From positions 1-63,027 of the forward strand of contig CAMYMN010000025.1 in NCBI GenBank assembly GCA_947259395.1: a stretch of DNA of 63,027 nucleotides. Direction: 5' to 3'. The notes under the pieces were generated by a model, which saw only the letters and a program-made list of their open reading frames with translations, made no database searches and had not been told where the DNA came from. The stretch comes from an uncultured Gammaproteobacteria bacterium. Lineage in GTDB: Bacteria; Pseudomonadota; Gammaproteobacteria; Arenicellales; JAANXG01. Positions 49,282 through 59,600 of this stretch are shown piece by piece (position 1 is the first letter of the stretch; every line of letters begins with the position of its first letter). Position numbers and translations under genes: made by a program.

Positions 49282-50577
49282 ATGGGTATCGAAACCAATG
49301 ATCGCCGCGTGGCTATAGTGGCTGGGTTACGGACACCGTTTGTCAAGCAAGATACGGCCTATCAAATGGTGACCGCTCGGGATCTGGGGAAAGAGGTGGT
49401 TTCAGAGCTATTACAGCGCACCGGGCTCGACCCAGGTAGCGTGGATCGGGTGGTATACGGTCAGGTGATTCCGTCACCCAAGGCGCCTAACATCGCCCGC
49501 GAGGTCGTTCTTGGGGCTGGCATGCCGGTATCTGTCGATGCGTATAGCGTCTCACGTGCTTGTGCCACCAGCTATCAAACAACGGTGAATATCGCCGAAT
49601 CAATTACTGCCGGCGCGATCGAGTGCGGGATCTCGGGTGGTGCGGAGAGCGCCAGCGACGTGCCAATTACGGTATCCAAACCGTTGGCCCATGCGTTGGT
49701 AAAGGTCAATAAAGCAAAGACCTGGGCCAATCGGTTCGCAGCGTTCAAACATGTGGGATTCAAAGACATCATACCGGTACCCCCTGCGCTCAAAGAGCCT
49801 TCGTCGGACTACAGTATGGGCGAAAGCGCCGAAAAGATGGCCAAGGAAAATTCTATTACCCGTGAGTCGCAAGATGAGTTTGCGCACCGCAGTCACGTCA
49901 ATGCCTCCAAGTCATGGCAGGAAGGCTTCTTTGATGACCACGTGATGCATGCCTACGTGCCCCCGGAATATCAGGCTGTGGTGAAAGATAACCTGGTTCG
50001 TGATGACTCGAATTTAGACGCTTATCAAAACTTACCCCCGGTGTTCGATCGCCGTCACGGAACCGTCACCGCCGGCAACAGTTCTCCGTTGACCGATGGC
50101 GCCAGCGCCCTGATACTGATGTGCGAAGACCGCGCCAAGGCCGAGGGGTTTGAGGTACTGGGTTTCATTCGCAGTTATGCCTTTGCGGCACTCGATCCCA
50201 ACTGGCAGATGTTGATGGGGCCTAGCTTCGCCACGCCGATTGCGCTAGATCGGGCGCGCTTGTCGCTCAAGGACATCGATGTCATTGATATGCACGAAGC
50301 GTTCGCTGCCCAAATCTTGTCGAATGTCCAGGCGTTTGAGTCACAAGCATTCGCCCAACAAAGGCTCGGGCGGGATCAGGCGATTGGCGAGATCGATTGG
50401 GACAGATTTAATTTAAGTGGTGGGTCGATCTCTTTGGGGCATCCGTTTGCCGCAACCGGTGCGCGCCAAATCATGCAATCGTTGTACGAATTGAAGCGAA
50501 AAGGCGGGGAATTTGCGTTGTGCACCGCGTGTGCCGCCGGAGGACTGGGGGCGGCAATGATTCTGGAGTCAGGATAA
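49282..50577 (+). CDS. fadI: 3-ketoacyl-CoA thiolase FadI
   Basis: A 431-residue thiolase that releases acetyl-CoA from 3-ketoacyl-CoA. The nucleophile is C94 in SVSRACATSYQT; HPFAATGARQI and CTACAAGGLGAAMILE supply the His and second Cys. RVAIVAGLRTPF, PSPKAPNIAREVVLGAGMPV and FDRRHGTVTAGNSSPLTDGASA match FadI more closely than FadA. Strong AGGAGG ribosome site. fadJ starts at the next base after its stop, so they form an fadIJ operon. Confidence 0.94.
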   Translation: MGIETNDRRVAIVAGLRTPFVKQDTAYQMVTARDLGKEVVSELLQRTGLDPGSVDRVVYGQVIPSPKAPNIAREVVLGAGMPVSVDAYSVSRACATSYQTTVNIAESITAGAIECGISGGAESASDVPITVSKPLAHALVKVNKAKTWANRFAAFKHVGFKDIIPVPPALKEPSSDYSMGESAEKMAKENSITRESQDEFAHRSHVNASKSWQEGFFDDHVMHAYVPPEYQAVVKDNLVRDDSNLDAYQNLPPVFDRRHGTVTAGNSSPLTDGASALILMCEDRAKAEGFEVLGFIRSYAFAALDPNWQMLMGPSFATPIALDRARLSLKDIDVIDMHEAFAAQILSNVQAFESQAFAQQRLGRDQAIGEIDWDRFNLSGGSISLGHPFAATGARQIMQSLYELKRKGGEFALCTACAAGGLGAAMILESG

Positions 50578-52743
50578 ATGCCGGATGCGCCCATATTTCA
50601 CCTAGAAAAACGCGATGACCATATCGCAATCCTGTGGATGGATGATCCGCATGAATCTGTTAATACGTTGAAGCACGAGTTAGTTGAGCAATTTGAGGCC
50701 GTCCTGACTGAAGTCGAGGGCAACGGCAAACTCGAGGTCCTGGTATTTGCGTCGGGTAAACCGCAGGGATTCATCGCCGGCGCCGATCTTCGCATGCTCA
50801 AGGACGTTACAACGCCTGAGCAGGCGCAGTCACTGTCGCAGATGGCACAAGGATTGAATAATCGGCTGGCGCGTTTGCGGCCCAGGTCCGTTGCCGCTAT
50901 TCACGGCGCGTGTTTGGGAGGCGGTCTGGAGTTGGCGCTGGCGTTTGATTTTCGCGTCGCCAGCGATGATCACCAAACACGCTTAGGCCTGCCGGAGGTG
51001 CAGCTTGGGTTGCTGCCCGGTGGTGGCGGCACGCAGCGTTTGCCGGCCTTGATCGGCGCCGAACGGGCGTTGGATCTGCTATTGACGGGCCGCCATCTGA
51101 GCGCCAAACGGGCCCGCCAGGTGGGTATCGTTGACGAGCTGGTGCCCAAAGAAATCCTCATTGATGCCGCCATCAAGCGGGCACAATCCCGGCAACACGC
51201 GCGTGCGCGGACGATTGGGTCGGTTACCAATAATCTGTCGTTCAAAAAGCTCCGCGACTGGATCGTAGCCGGCAACCCGATTGGTCGGCGCGTTTTGTTT
51301 GATCAGGCACGCAAACGGTTGCTGCGTAAAACCAGAGGTAATTACCCGGCACCGGAACGGATCTTGGAGGTGTCAAGAATCGGATTGGAACGGGGTTTTG
51401 AGGCCGGTCTGGCCGCCGAGGCCGAGGCCTTTGGAGAATTAGCCGTCAGTCCCGAAGCCAAGCAATTGGTCAACCTATTTTTCGCCAGCAACGAACTGAA
51501 AAAAGATCGCGGCATTGGCGATGCGTTGATAGAGCCGCGCGCGATCCACAAGGTCGGCGTGTTGGGTGCGGGCCTGATGGGTGCCGGTATCAGTTACGTC
51601 ACCATCACTAAGGCGCAGGTAGCGGTGCGTTTGAAGGACAAGGATGATCCCGGACTAAGCCATGGATTGGCCTATGTGCAGCGGTTGTTGGACACCCGTG
51701 TGGACAAACGGGCCATGACCCCGCTACAACGCGCGCAGTCGTTGGCTATGTTCACCGGCACCGTCGAGTACCGCGGATTTGCTAATGTTGATCTGGTCAT
51801 TGAGGCGGTGTTCGAAGACTTGACCCTCAAGCAGCGCATGCTGCGTGATATCGAGGCAATTACTGATGACAAAACTGTATTTGCCTCCAATACATCGGCG
51901 ATTCCAATCAAGCAGATCGCTACCGCGGGTGAGCGACCGCAAAACGTTATCGGTATGCACTACTTCTCGCCGGTGGAGAAAATGCCGCTGCTGGAGATTG
52001 TTGCGACTGATGTCACCGCACCGTGGGTGATCACCACGTGTGTGGAATTCGGTAAACGCCAGGGCAAAACAGTCATCGTGGTCAACGATGGACCAGGATT
52101 TTATACCTCGCGTATTCTTGGCCCGTATATGAACGAGGCCATTTATCTACTGACTGAGGGAGTCGCCATCGATCGGGTCGACGGCGCGTTGCGGGATTTT
52201 GGGTTCCCGGTCGGACCGCTGGCATTGCTGGACGAAGTCGGGATCGATGTCGGACACAAGGTCGCCGAAAGACTGAGTGAGGCGTTTGGCGACCGCATGC
52301 GCCCGCCGCCGGGTATTGAACGACTGCTGCAGGATCGCAGACTCGGGCGTAAAAATCAACGCGGGATGTACCACTACGGTAAGCGAAAGCGCGGCGCCAA
52401 ACCAGTAGATGACTCGGTTTATCGGTTGCTGGGCGTGGCGTCCAGCAACCCGTTGTCGCACATCGAGATCGCCGAACGGTGTGCGCTGCAGATGGTTAAT
52501 GAGGCGGTACACTGCTTGCAGGACGGTGTCTTGCGGAGTGCGCGGGACGGCGACCTCGGTGCGGTCTTTGGTTTGGGGTTTCCGCCGTTTCGGGGCGGAC
52601 CGTTTCAATATCTCGATCAAAATGGTGTGCGCGCGATTGCATCCCGCATGGAGCAGCTTAGCGACCAACACGGTGGGCGCTACAGTCCGGCGCCGTTGTT
52701 ATTGGAGATGGCGCGGGAGGGCAAGGGATTTTACGAATCTTGA
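50578..52743 (+). CDS. fadJ: Fatty-acid oxidation complex alpha subunit FadJ
   Basis: 721 residues. N-terminal enoyl-CoA hydratase (about 1-190: GFIAGADLRMLKD, IHGACLGGGLELALAFDFRVAS, LPEVQLGLLPGGGGTQRLPALIG). Then 3-hydroxyacyl-CoA dehydrogenase with the NAD site KVGVLGAGLMGAGISYV (near 325-341), HYFSPVEKMPLLEIV and NDGPGFYTSRILGPYMNEA. The C-terminal helical dimer domain ends in PFRGGPFQYLDQNG. With FadI it forms the trifunctional beta-oxidation complex. Confidence 0.95.
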   Translation: MPDAPIFHLEKRDDHIAILWMDDPHESVNTLKHELVEQFEAVLTEVEGNGKLEVLVFASGKPQGFIAGADLRMLKDVTTPEQAQSLSQMAQGLNNRLARLRPRSVAAIHGACLGGGLELALAFDFRVASDDHQTRLGLPEVQLGLLPGGGGTQRLPALIGAERALDLLLTGRHLSAKRARQVGIVDELVPKEILIDAAIKRAQSRQHARARTIGSVTNNLSFKKLRDWIVAGNPIGRRVLFDQARKRLLRKTRGNYPAPERILEVSRIGLERGFEAGLAAEAEAFGELAVSPEAKQLVNLFFASNELKKDRGIGDALIEPRAIHKVGVLGAGLMGAGISYVTITKAQVAVRLKDKDDPGLSHGLAYVQRLLDTRVDKRAMTPLQRAQSLAMFTGTVEYRGFANVDLVIEAVFEDLTLKQRMLRDIEAITDDKTVFASNTSAIPIKQIATAGERPQNVIGMHYFSPVEKMPLLEIVATDVTAPWVITTCVEFGKRQGKTVIVVNDGPGFYTSRILGPYMNEAIYLLTEGVAIDRVDGALRDFGFPVGPLALLDEVGIDVGHKVAERLSEAFGDRMRPPPGIERLLQDRRLGRKNQRGMYHYGKRKRGAKPVDDSVYRLLGVASSNPLSHIEIAERCALQMVNEAVHCLQDGVLRSARDGDLGAVFGLGFPPFRGGPFQYLDQNGVRAIASRMEQLSDQHGGRYSPAPLLLEMAREGKGFYES

Positions 52744-52770
52744 GGGCCAACACAGCGGAGGAAATACGCC

Positions 52771-53214
52771 ATGAGTTCGGTGTGGTCGGTTATCTACATT
52801 GTCGCAACGATCATATTCATTGGGTGGCTACTGTACCGCATGCGGTGTCTACGCCAGGGTCACCCCGCGAGCCATGATCCTGCAATGCGCCACGAGACAC
52901 CGACAGGCACGGCGGACAGGAAATTTCATGATCAAACGGCGTCTGCCGACATCCGCCACACCATTGATCGCGCACCAAGCTCGCAGGCTGCCGCGGGGGT
53001 CGACGATCTGACCCGCATCAAGGGGATAGGGGAGGTAATAGCCACCAAACTCCACGCAATGGGGATCGTAAGCTTCGCACAGGTCGCTTGTCTTGGCGGT
53101 GAGGACATCGCGCGCATCAACGAGGTCTTGTCATTCAAAGGAAGGATCGAACGCGAGGATTGGGTCGGCCAGGCGCAGCGTTTGGTGGTGGCAATGGAAC
53201 AGAAAAATATCTAG
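52771..53214 (+). CDS. Membrane-anchored helix-hairpin-helix protein
   Basis: 147 residues. One membrane helix (about 4-22, VWSVIYIVATIIFIGWLLY), a polar linker, then a helix-hairpin-helix domain at about 76-143: DDLTRIKGIGEVIATKLHAMGIVSFAQVACLGGEDIARINEVLSFKGRIEREDWVGQA. This matches the small HhH family annotated as predicted flap-endonuclease-like 5' nuclease (COG3743), but no nuclease residues are visible. It lies between fadJ (27 bp) and the LexA box of imuA. Confidence 0.75.
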   Translation: MSSVWSVIYIVATIIFIGWLLYRMRCLRQGHPASHDPAMRHETPTGTADRKFHDQTASADIRHTIDRAPSSQAAAGVDDLTRIKGIGEVIATKLHAMGIVSFAQVACLGGEDIARINEVLSFKGRIEREDWVGQAQRLVVAMEQKNI

Positions 53215-53318
53215 AAAATACATTTATTAAATAGTATAACTCGTTAAAAAAACAAGTAAAAAATGCATTCTTAACCTAGTTTCTCACGCTTTCTTGCAAA
53301 CCTGATTACCCTGTCATA

Positions 53319-53338
53319 GACTGTATATAAAAACAGTA
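53319..53338 (+). promoter_or_regulatory. LexA (SOS) box of imuA-imuB
   Basis: GACTGTATATAAAAACAGTA: a CTGT-N8-ACAG operator matching the gammaproteobacterial LexA consensus, 16 bp before the imuA ATG. A possible -35 TTGCAA (53294-53299) and -10 TAGACT (53317-53322), spaced 17 bp, overlap it, so LexA would block polymerase. The rest of the gap (53215-53354) is AT-rich with no other feature. Confidence 0.9.
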
Positions 53339-53354
53339 TATAAATAACCAGTTT

Positions 53355-53954
53355 ATGGCTGATATTGTGGCCTCTGGCCACCGATTATGGCGTGGTTTGG
53401 ATACCCTGCCGCCGGGTCTACCGACAGGATTTACCGCCCTGGATGCGCTGCTGCCCTCACGAGGCTGGCCGGCGGCATCCGTCATCGAAGTGCTCACCCC
53501 GGCGTGGGGGATTGGAGAACTACGCCTGTTCTTGCCGCTCATGCAGCGGTTATCCCAGCAGGGCCGGCACACAGCGTGGATTGCACCACCCCATATACCC
53601 TATGCCCCGGCGCTGATTCGCGCGGGTATCTCCCTGGCCGGGCTAGTGGTGATCCAGCCGCAGCACCCGCAGCAGGCGTTGTGGAGTATGGAAAGGCTGC
53701 TGCATACCGCGGCATGTGGGTTGGCCGTGGCCTGGCCGCAGCGACTCACCCGCCCCATCGTACGCCGTTTGCAACTAGCGGCACACAGCGGTCACAGCCT
53801 GGGGGTATTGTTCCGCCGGCAACATATCAACCCGCACCCGCTGTCCACCGCCCTAAGCTTACGCCTCGATGCCGTTGAAAATGGCCTGGCGGTCGAGTTC
53901 CTCAAGGCCCGCGGTGGCTGCCCACGGCTCCGTGTTACGGTTGCCTGGCCGTGA
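53355..53954 (+). CDS. imuA: SOS mutasome accessory protein ImuA
   Basis: A 199-residue RecA/SulA-like protein of the inducible mutagenesis cassette. It has PTGFTALDALLPSRGWPAASVIEVLTPAWGIGELRLFLPLMQRLSQQGRHTAWIAPPHIPYAPALIRAGI, the strand-turn pattern of RecA-like folds, but a degenerate Walker A. ImuA works with ImuB and DnaE2 in error-prone translesion synthesis. ATG 53355 has no clear Shine-Dalgarno. GTGA overlap with imuB. Confidence 0.9.
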   Translation: MADIVASGHRLWRGLDTLPPGLPTGFTALDALLPSRGWPAASVIEVLTPAWGIGELRLFLPLMQRLSQQGRHTAWIAPPHIPYAPALIRAGISLAGLVVIQPQHPQQALWSMERLLHTAACGLAVAWPQRLTRPIVRRLQLAAHSGHSLGVLFRRQHINPHPLSTALSLRLDAVENGLAVEFLKARGGCPRLRVTVAWP

Positions 53955-55453
53955 TTGCCCAGCCCGGCAGGCCGGTAGCAGCGGTTCGAGCGCCGGCAGA
54001 TTCGTGTCAAGCATCACCGCATCGGGAACCGCCACCGCTATGGCTTTGTATTCGATTCCCTCGGTTGGCCCTGGATATCCACCCGCCCGGGAACTCACCA
54101 GTGCGGGTGGTGATCGATGAACACAATTCCGTGCACAGTGTTTCCGACGCCGCCCGTGACGTCGGCATCGAAACCGGCATGCCTGCCGGCACAGCGGCAG
54201 CGCTGAGCAGCGTCCTGCAGAGTTTGCCGCGGGATACGCGCCGCGAACTGAAGGCTTTGGAACGAGCGGCTCGAAGGTGCTACCGGGTTACGCCCACGGT
54301 GAGCCTGGCGCCGCCGGATGCCGTGGTGCTCGAGGTGCGCGGCAGCCTGAGATTATTCGGTGGATTCGAAGGCATTCAAAACGCCCTCCAGGCAACATTG
54401 ACCCCCCTGGGTCACGATTACCACTGGGCCGCCGCGCCGACGCCGGGGGCTAGTTTGCTACTGGCCCGTTGCCGGCGGGAAATCAAAATCGAAGGCCGGG
54501 CACGATTGCGATCGGCCTTGGGGGGGCTTCCGCTTTACAGCTTGGACATCGATACCCACTTGCTCATGCGTCTGCATAAAACCGGTATACGTCAATTACG
54601 GGATTTGTGGCGGCTACCTCGTGCCGGTTTAGCGCGCCGGTTCGGTGCCGGGTTAGTTGCATACTTGGACCGTATCCGCGGCGAACGACCGGATCCACGG
54701 GCCCTGTATCGACCCCCTCTACAGTTCCGGTCGCAATGGGAGTTACCGGCAGCTACCGCAGAGTACGCCATGATATTGGCCGCTGCGGACCAACTATTTC
54801 GCAAGCTGGTGCGGTTTTTACGCCGCCACGACGCCGCCACGGCAGCCGTGCGCGTGCGTTTGTTTCATCTGCGCTCGTCATTCACCCCCGTCCATGTCGG
54901 GACCCGGCAGCACACCCGCGATGCAGCACATCTTGTGCGCGTATTCGACCAGGCGCTGCAACGTCGGGAACTCCCCGAGCCGGTCACCAATCTGGATATG
55001 CTGTGTGCCGATATCCGGCCCTTCATGCCCACTCGCCAGGACCTATTCCGCAATACCGCGCCCCAGGCTCAGGACTGGCAACATACCTTGGAGGAACTCG
55101 AGGCCCGCTTGGGAAGTGAGGCAATCCGACACATTGCGTCCGTGGACGATCACCGTCCGGAAAATGCCTGGATTTATGGGGTCCCAACTGAACGTGGTGT
55201 CAAACCGCGACAACGGCCATTATGGCTGTTGTCGCCGCCACGACCGCTCACTCACCGCGATCGACACCTGTGGTATCACGGGTATCTGACTGTGCACAGC
55301 GGTCCGGAGCGCATTGAGTCAGGGTGGTGGGACGGGCAGGACTGTCGCCGTGATTATTATATTGCCAGCAATCCTCAGGGGGCGCGTTTGTGGATCTTCC
55401 AAGACCTCAAACAACGGTCCGATACCTGGTATGTGCACGGTTTATTTGCCTGA
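53951..55453 (+). CDS. imuB: Y-family polymerase-like protein ImuB
   Basis: 500 residues from GTG 53951, the only in-frame start, overlapping the imuA stop. The Y-family fold starts at PLWLCIRFPRLALDIH (about 29); the catalytic acidic triad of active Y polymerases is not present, as in known ImuB. A little-finger-like part and the C-terminal RESH-type tail (RIESGWWDGQDCRRDYYIASNPQGARLWIFQDL) are clear. In characterised systems ImuB binds the beta clamp and bridges ImuA and DnaE2. The first 28 residues have no homology I can see. Confidence 0.92.
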   Translation: MIAQPGRPVAAVRAPADSCQASPHREPPPLWLCIRFPRLALDIHPPGNSPVRVVIDEHNSVHSVSDAARDVGIETGMPAGTAAALSSVLQSLPRDTRRELKALERAARRCYRVTPTVSLAPPDAVVLEVRGSLRLFGGFEGIQNALQATLTPLGHDYHWAAAPTPGASLLLARCRREIKIEGRARLRSALGGLPLYSLDIDTHLLMRLHKTGIRQLRDLWRLPRAGLARRFGAGLVAYLDRIRGERPDPRALYRPPLQFRSQWELPAATAEYAMILAAADQLFRKLVRFLRRHDAATAAVRVRLFHLRSSFTPVHVGTRQHTRDAAHLVRVFDQALQRRELPEPVTNLDMLCADIRPFMPTRQDLFRNTAPQAQDWQHTLEELEARLGSEAIRHIASVDDHRPENAWIYGVPTERGVKPRQRPLWLLSPPRPLTHRDRHLWYHGYLTVHSGPERIESGWWDGQDCRRDYYIASNPQGARLWIFQDLKQRSDTWYVHGLFA

Positions 55454-55527
55454 CTGCCCCTGCAGGGGCGATAGGAGTCGTTTACAATAAGCGCGCCGCA
55501 ATCGCCTACATAATCATTCATAAAAAA

Positions 55528-56463
55528 GTGCATGGCCTGATCCCTTATTTAAAAATCGCCAGATTCGATCACTGGTTCAAAAACGTCTTCGTCTTGCCGG
55601 GGATCATCATTGCGGTTTATGAAAACCCCAACCTGTGGGGATGGGCATTGTTGGGACGCGTGCTGTGGGCATTACTGGCGATCGGCTTTGTCGCCTCCAG
55701 CAATTACGTCCTCAACGAAATCCTCGATGCCCCCCGCGACGCTTTGCATCCGGTCAAGAAGAATCGTCCGGTGCCATCGGGCGACGTCAACATTACGGTT
55801 GCTTACGGGCAGTGGATCGGATTGGCGATCCTGGGTTTGTCGCTATCCTGGTTAATGGGTCATGCATTTTTCTTGTCCGCCGCCGCATTGTGGATCATGG
55901 GCTGCCTGTACAACATCCCGCCGGTGCGTTGTAAGGACAAACCATACCTGGATGTGTTGACAGAATCGGTCAACAATCCATTGCGCCTGTTGATGGGTTG
56001 GTATGCGGCTGGTATGACAGTGGTTCCCCCGGTATCCCTGGTGGCCGCCTACTGGATGGTGGGTGCGTTCTTTATGGCGGTAAAGCGCTTCGCAGAATAC
56101 CGGCATCTCGATGACCCGCACCTCGCCGTCCGCTACCGGAACAGCTTCGGGCACTATAACCAGGAGCGATTATTGGTCAGCATCACCTATTATGCGGTGG
56201 CCTTCGGCTTGTTTTTCGGCATCTTCCTGTTGCGCTACCGGGTCGAGCTGTTGTTGTCGATACCGTTCATTGCCGGCTTCATCGGCTGGTATATCCACCT
56301 GGGCTTTCTTGCCGACAGCCCGACGCAATACCCCGAAAAGCTGTATCGGCAGACCGGATTCATGGCCTATTCGGCGTTGTGCGTGACGGTCATGCTCAGC
56401 TTGCTGTTTATCGACATACCGTTGATTGGGGAGGTCTTCCAACCGACCATGCGCACGCGTTAA
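55528..56463 (+). CDS. UbiA-family prenyltransferase (decaprenyl-phosphate phosphoribosyltransferase-like)
   Basis: 311 residues from GTG 55528; about eight hydrophobic segments. The opening YLKIARFDHWFKNVFVLPGIII is typical of the DPPR-synthase-like branch, which acts on polyprenyl phosphate. The first Asp-rich motif is SNYVLNEILDAPRDALHPVKKNRP (N-x3-D-x3-D). The second is partly degenerate (PYLDVLTESVNNPLRLLMGWYA). The inner-membrane role and substrate are inferred. It sits between imuB (74 bp after its stop) and dnaE2 (150 bp before). No own Shine-Dalgarno or clear promoter, so read-through from the LexA-controlled imuAB promoter is plausible. Confidence 0.8.
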   Translation: MHGLIPYLKIARFDHWFKNVFVLPGIIIAVYENPNLWGWALLGRVLWALLAIGFVASSNYVLNEILDAPRDALHPVKKNRPVPSGDVNITVAYGQWIGLAILGLSLSWLMGHAFFLSAAALWIMGCLYNIPPVRCKDKPYLDVLTESVNNPLRLLMGWYAAGMTVVPPVSLVAAYWMVGAFFMAVKRFAEYRHLDDPHLAVRYRNSFGHYNQERLLVSITYYAVAFGLFFGIFLLRYRVELLLSIPFIAGFIGWYIHLGFLADSPTQYPEKLYRQTGFMAYSALCVTVMLSLLFIDIPLIGEVFQPTMRTR

Positions 56464-56579
56464 CGGCGGTGCACAACGGATTGTTGATGTGGCGTTGTTT
56501 GCCTGGTGCATGATGGGAACCCCGGGGTGCAGTGGCTGATGCGATCCTTCGTGATCCGCATGCCCGGCTGGACTATCCG

Positions 56580-56613
56580 TTGAAGTAAAAATACTGTATA
56601 TGTATACAGTATT
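56580..56613 (+). promoter_or_regulatory. LexA-controlled promoter of dnaE2
   Basis: A near-perfect operator, TACTGTATATGTATACAGTA, lies at 56592-56611 (CTGT-N8-ACAG). A sigma-70 promoter fits exactly over it: TTGAAG at 56580-56585, a 17-bp spacer, and TATACA at 56603-56608. The predicted start site (56614-56616) coincides with the dnaE2 ATG at 56614, so the mRNA would have no leader and no Shine-Dalgarno. Confidence 0.88.
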
Positions 56614-59600
56614 ATGCCGGCCTATGCTGAGCTCCACTGTGTGAGCAGTTTCACGTTCTTGCGCGGGGCCTCGCAACCACAGGAGTTGGTGACCCGAGCC
56701 GCGGAGTTGGGTTACTACGCGCTGGCGGTGACCGACGAATGCTCGGTCGCCGGCGTGGTGCAGGCGCATTTAGCGGTCAGGGCGCTCAGTGATACCGCAT
56801 CGCTTGCCGGACGAGGACCCGGTCTCCAATTAATTATCGGTAGTGAGTTTCGCCTCGAGGACGGCCTCAAATTCGTGTTGCTGGCCACGGACCGCGCGAG
56901 TTACGGTGGGTTGGCGCATCTTATCACCACGGCGCGCCGGACGGCGGAGAAGGGCGCGTATCGCCTGACGCGGCAGCAGCTCGAAGGTGACCTCCCCCAG
57001 GGTTGTATTGCCTTGTGGACCCCCCCTGAGGTGCCGAATCCGCGCGATGGCGCATGGCTCAACCATTGTTTCCCCGGGCACACCTGGATTGCGGTGGAAC
57101 TGTTGTTGGCCGGGGATGACCGGCAACGGTTGTGTCGATTGCAGGATCTGGGCCGGCAGCTGCGTCTACCGCTGTGCGCCAGTGGGGATGTACACATGCA
57201 TGATCGCAACCGGCGGGTGCTGCAGGACACCCTGATCGCCATCCGAATGCGTAAGCCATTGCATGAACTCGGCGGTGCCCTGTCCTCCAATGGTGAACGC
57301 CATCTGCGTCCGCGGGAGCGGTTGGCGCACATATATCCGCGGGCGCTGCTGGAAGAAACGGTGGCCATTGCCAAAAGGTGCCGTTTTTCCCTGGATGAGC
57401 TACGTTACGAATATCCCCAGGAATTGGTGCCCACAGGCCGTACCGCGCATTCGTGGCTGCGCCGGCTCACCGTGGCGGGCATGCGCCAGCGTTGGCCGCA
57501 GGGTGCGCCAACCAAGGTTCGCCGGTTGCTCGAACATGAATTGAAACTGGTTCAAGAACTTCGCTACGAACCCTATTTTCTTACCGTGCACGACATTGTG
57601 GCGTTTGCCCGCAGCCAAGGCATCCTGTGCCAGGGCCGCGGGTCCGCCGCCAATTCGGCGATTTGTTATTGCCTGGGCATTACCGAAGTGGATCCCGCGC
57701 GAATGAACTTGCTGTTTGAAAGGTTTATCTCTCGCGAGCGCAACGAGCCTCCGGACATCGACGTCGATTTCGAGCACCAACGCCGCGAGGAGGTCATCCA
57801 GTACATCTATCGGAAATACGGCCGTCATCGGGCCGCCCTCGCGTCCACTGTCGTGACTTACCGTCCTCGCAGCGCGGTGCGCGATGTGGGCAAGGCCCTG
57901 GGAATGAGTCTGAATCAAGTCGATGGCTTGGCGAAATCCATTCAATGGTGGGACGGCCAGGGCGTCGATTTCGGTCACCTGGGACAAATGGGCTTGGAGA
58001 TCGACAATCCGGTTATCAGGCGTCTGCGCTACCTGGTGAGGGAACTGATTGGATTCCCACGGCACTTATCCCAGCATGTGGGCGGCTTCGTGATAACCGC
58101 CGGGCCGTTGTCACGGTTGGTGCCGATCGAAAATGCCGCCATGCCGGAGCGAACGGTGATCCAGTGGGAGAAGGATGACCTGGAGGCACTGGGGCTGCTG
58201 AAGGTGGACATCTTAGGTCTGGGCATGCTCACCGCCATCCGCAAGGCGTTGTGCTATATCTCCGACCACACCGGGAGGCCGTGGGTGATGGCGGATATTC
58301 CCGCCGAAGATCCGGCGGTCTACCGCATGTTGCAACGAGCCGATACCGTGGGGATATTTCAAATCGAATCGCGGGCCCAGATGTCGATGTTGCCGCGTTT
58401 GAAACCGCGGTGTTACTACGACCTGGTCGTCGAGATCGCCATTGTTCGGCCCGGCCCTATCCAGGGACAGATGGTCCATCCCTATTTGCGGCGACGCAGC
58501 GGCAAGGAGCCGGTGGCCTATCCCAGTGCCGAGGTCAAAAGGGTGCTAGAGCGGACGCTCGGTGTCCCGATCTTCCAGGAACAGGTAATGCAATTGTCGA
58601 TTATCGCCGCTGGATTTACCCCCGGCGAGGCGGACCAATTGCGCCGCAGCATGGCCGCCTGGCGCCGCCGGGGCGGATTGCAAAAATTTCAACACAAGCT
58701 CATGCAAGGCATGCGTGATCGCGGCTATGACGAGCGGTTTGCCCGGCAGATCTGTCAGCAAATCGAGGGTTTTGGCGAATACGGTTTTCCCGAGTCTCAC
58801 TCCGCCAGCTTTGCATTGCTGGCTTACGTCTCCTCGTGGCTGAAACACTATTACCCGGCGGCATTTGCCTGTGCCTTGCTCAACAGTCAGCCCATGGGGT
58901 TCTACGCCCCGGCACAGCTGATTCAGGATGCGCGCCGTCATCGGGTGCGGGTACGGCCAGTGGATGTGCGCTACAGTGGCGAAGATTGCACCCTGGAGCC
59001 GCTGGCAGATTCTGCGCAGCCGGCGCTGCGGCTTGGTTTGTGCATGGTCAAGGGGTTGTCACGGGCCGGCATCACCCGGTTACGGGTTGCCCGGGAACGA
59101 GGATGGACTGCCGACCTCCAGGATCTCAAGACGCGGGCCGGCTTGGATAGCCGGGACCTGGACAGCCTGGCTGCTGCCGGCGCCCTCGAGGGGCTTGCCG
59201 GTCACCGCCATCGCGCCTTTTGGGAGGTCAGTGGGATACCGGCGCCGACCCCATTACTGCCGCATCCACGTTTCACAGAGGGAGAGCCCTTGTTGCGCCG
59301 ACCCCGGGAGGGTGAGGACATCGTTGCCGATTATGCCAGCATGGGGTTGAGCCTGGGGCGCCATCCGTTGGCCCTGTTGCGCCCACAACTGTCCACCCAA
59401 GGGATACGTCAGGCCGAGGAATTCTGGCGGCTGGCAAACGGCAGCACGGCGACTGCGGCCGGCTTGGTCATCTGCCGCCAGCGTCCCGGTTCTGCTTCTG
59501 GCGTCATCTTCCTGACCCTGGAAGACGAAACCGGTCATGTGAATGTCGTGGTGTGGCCCAGCGTGATTGAGGACCAACGCCGGCCACTGTTACAGTCACG

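Noticed and set aside
55456-55469. Terminator after imuB (GCCCC-TGCA-GGGGC)
   Set aside because: The stem is only five pairs and has no T-tract; it may be a weak hairpin but does not support termination before the UbiA gene.
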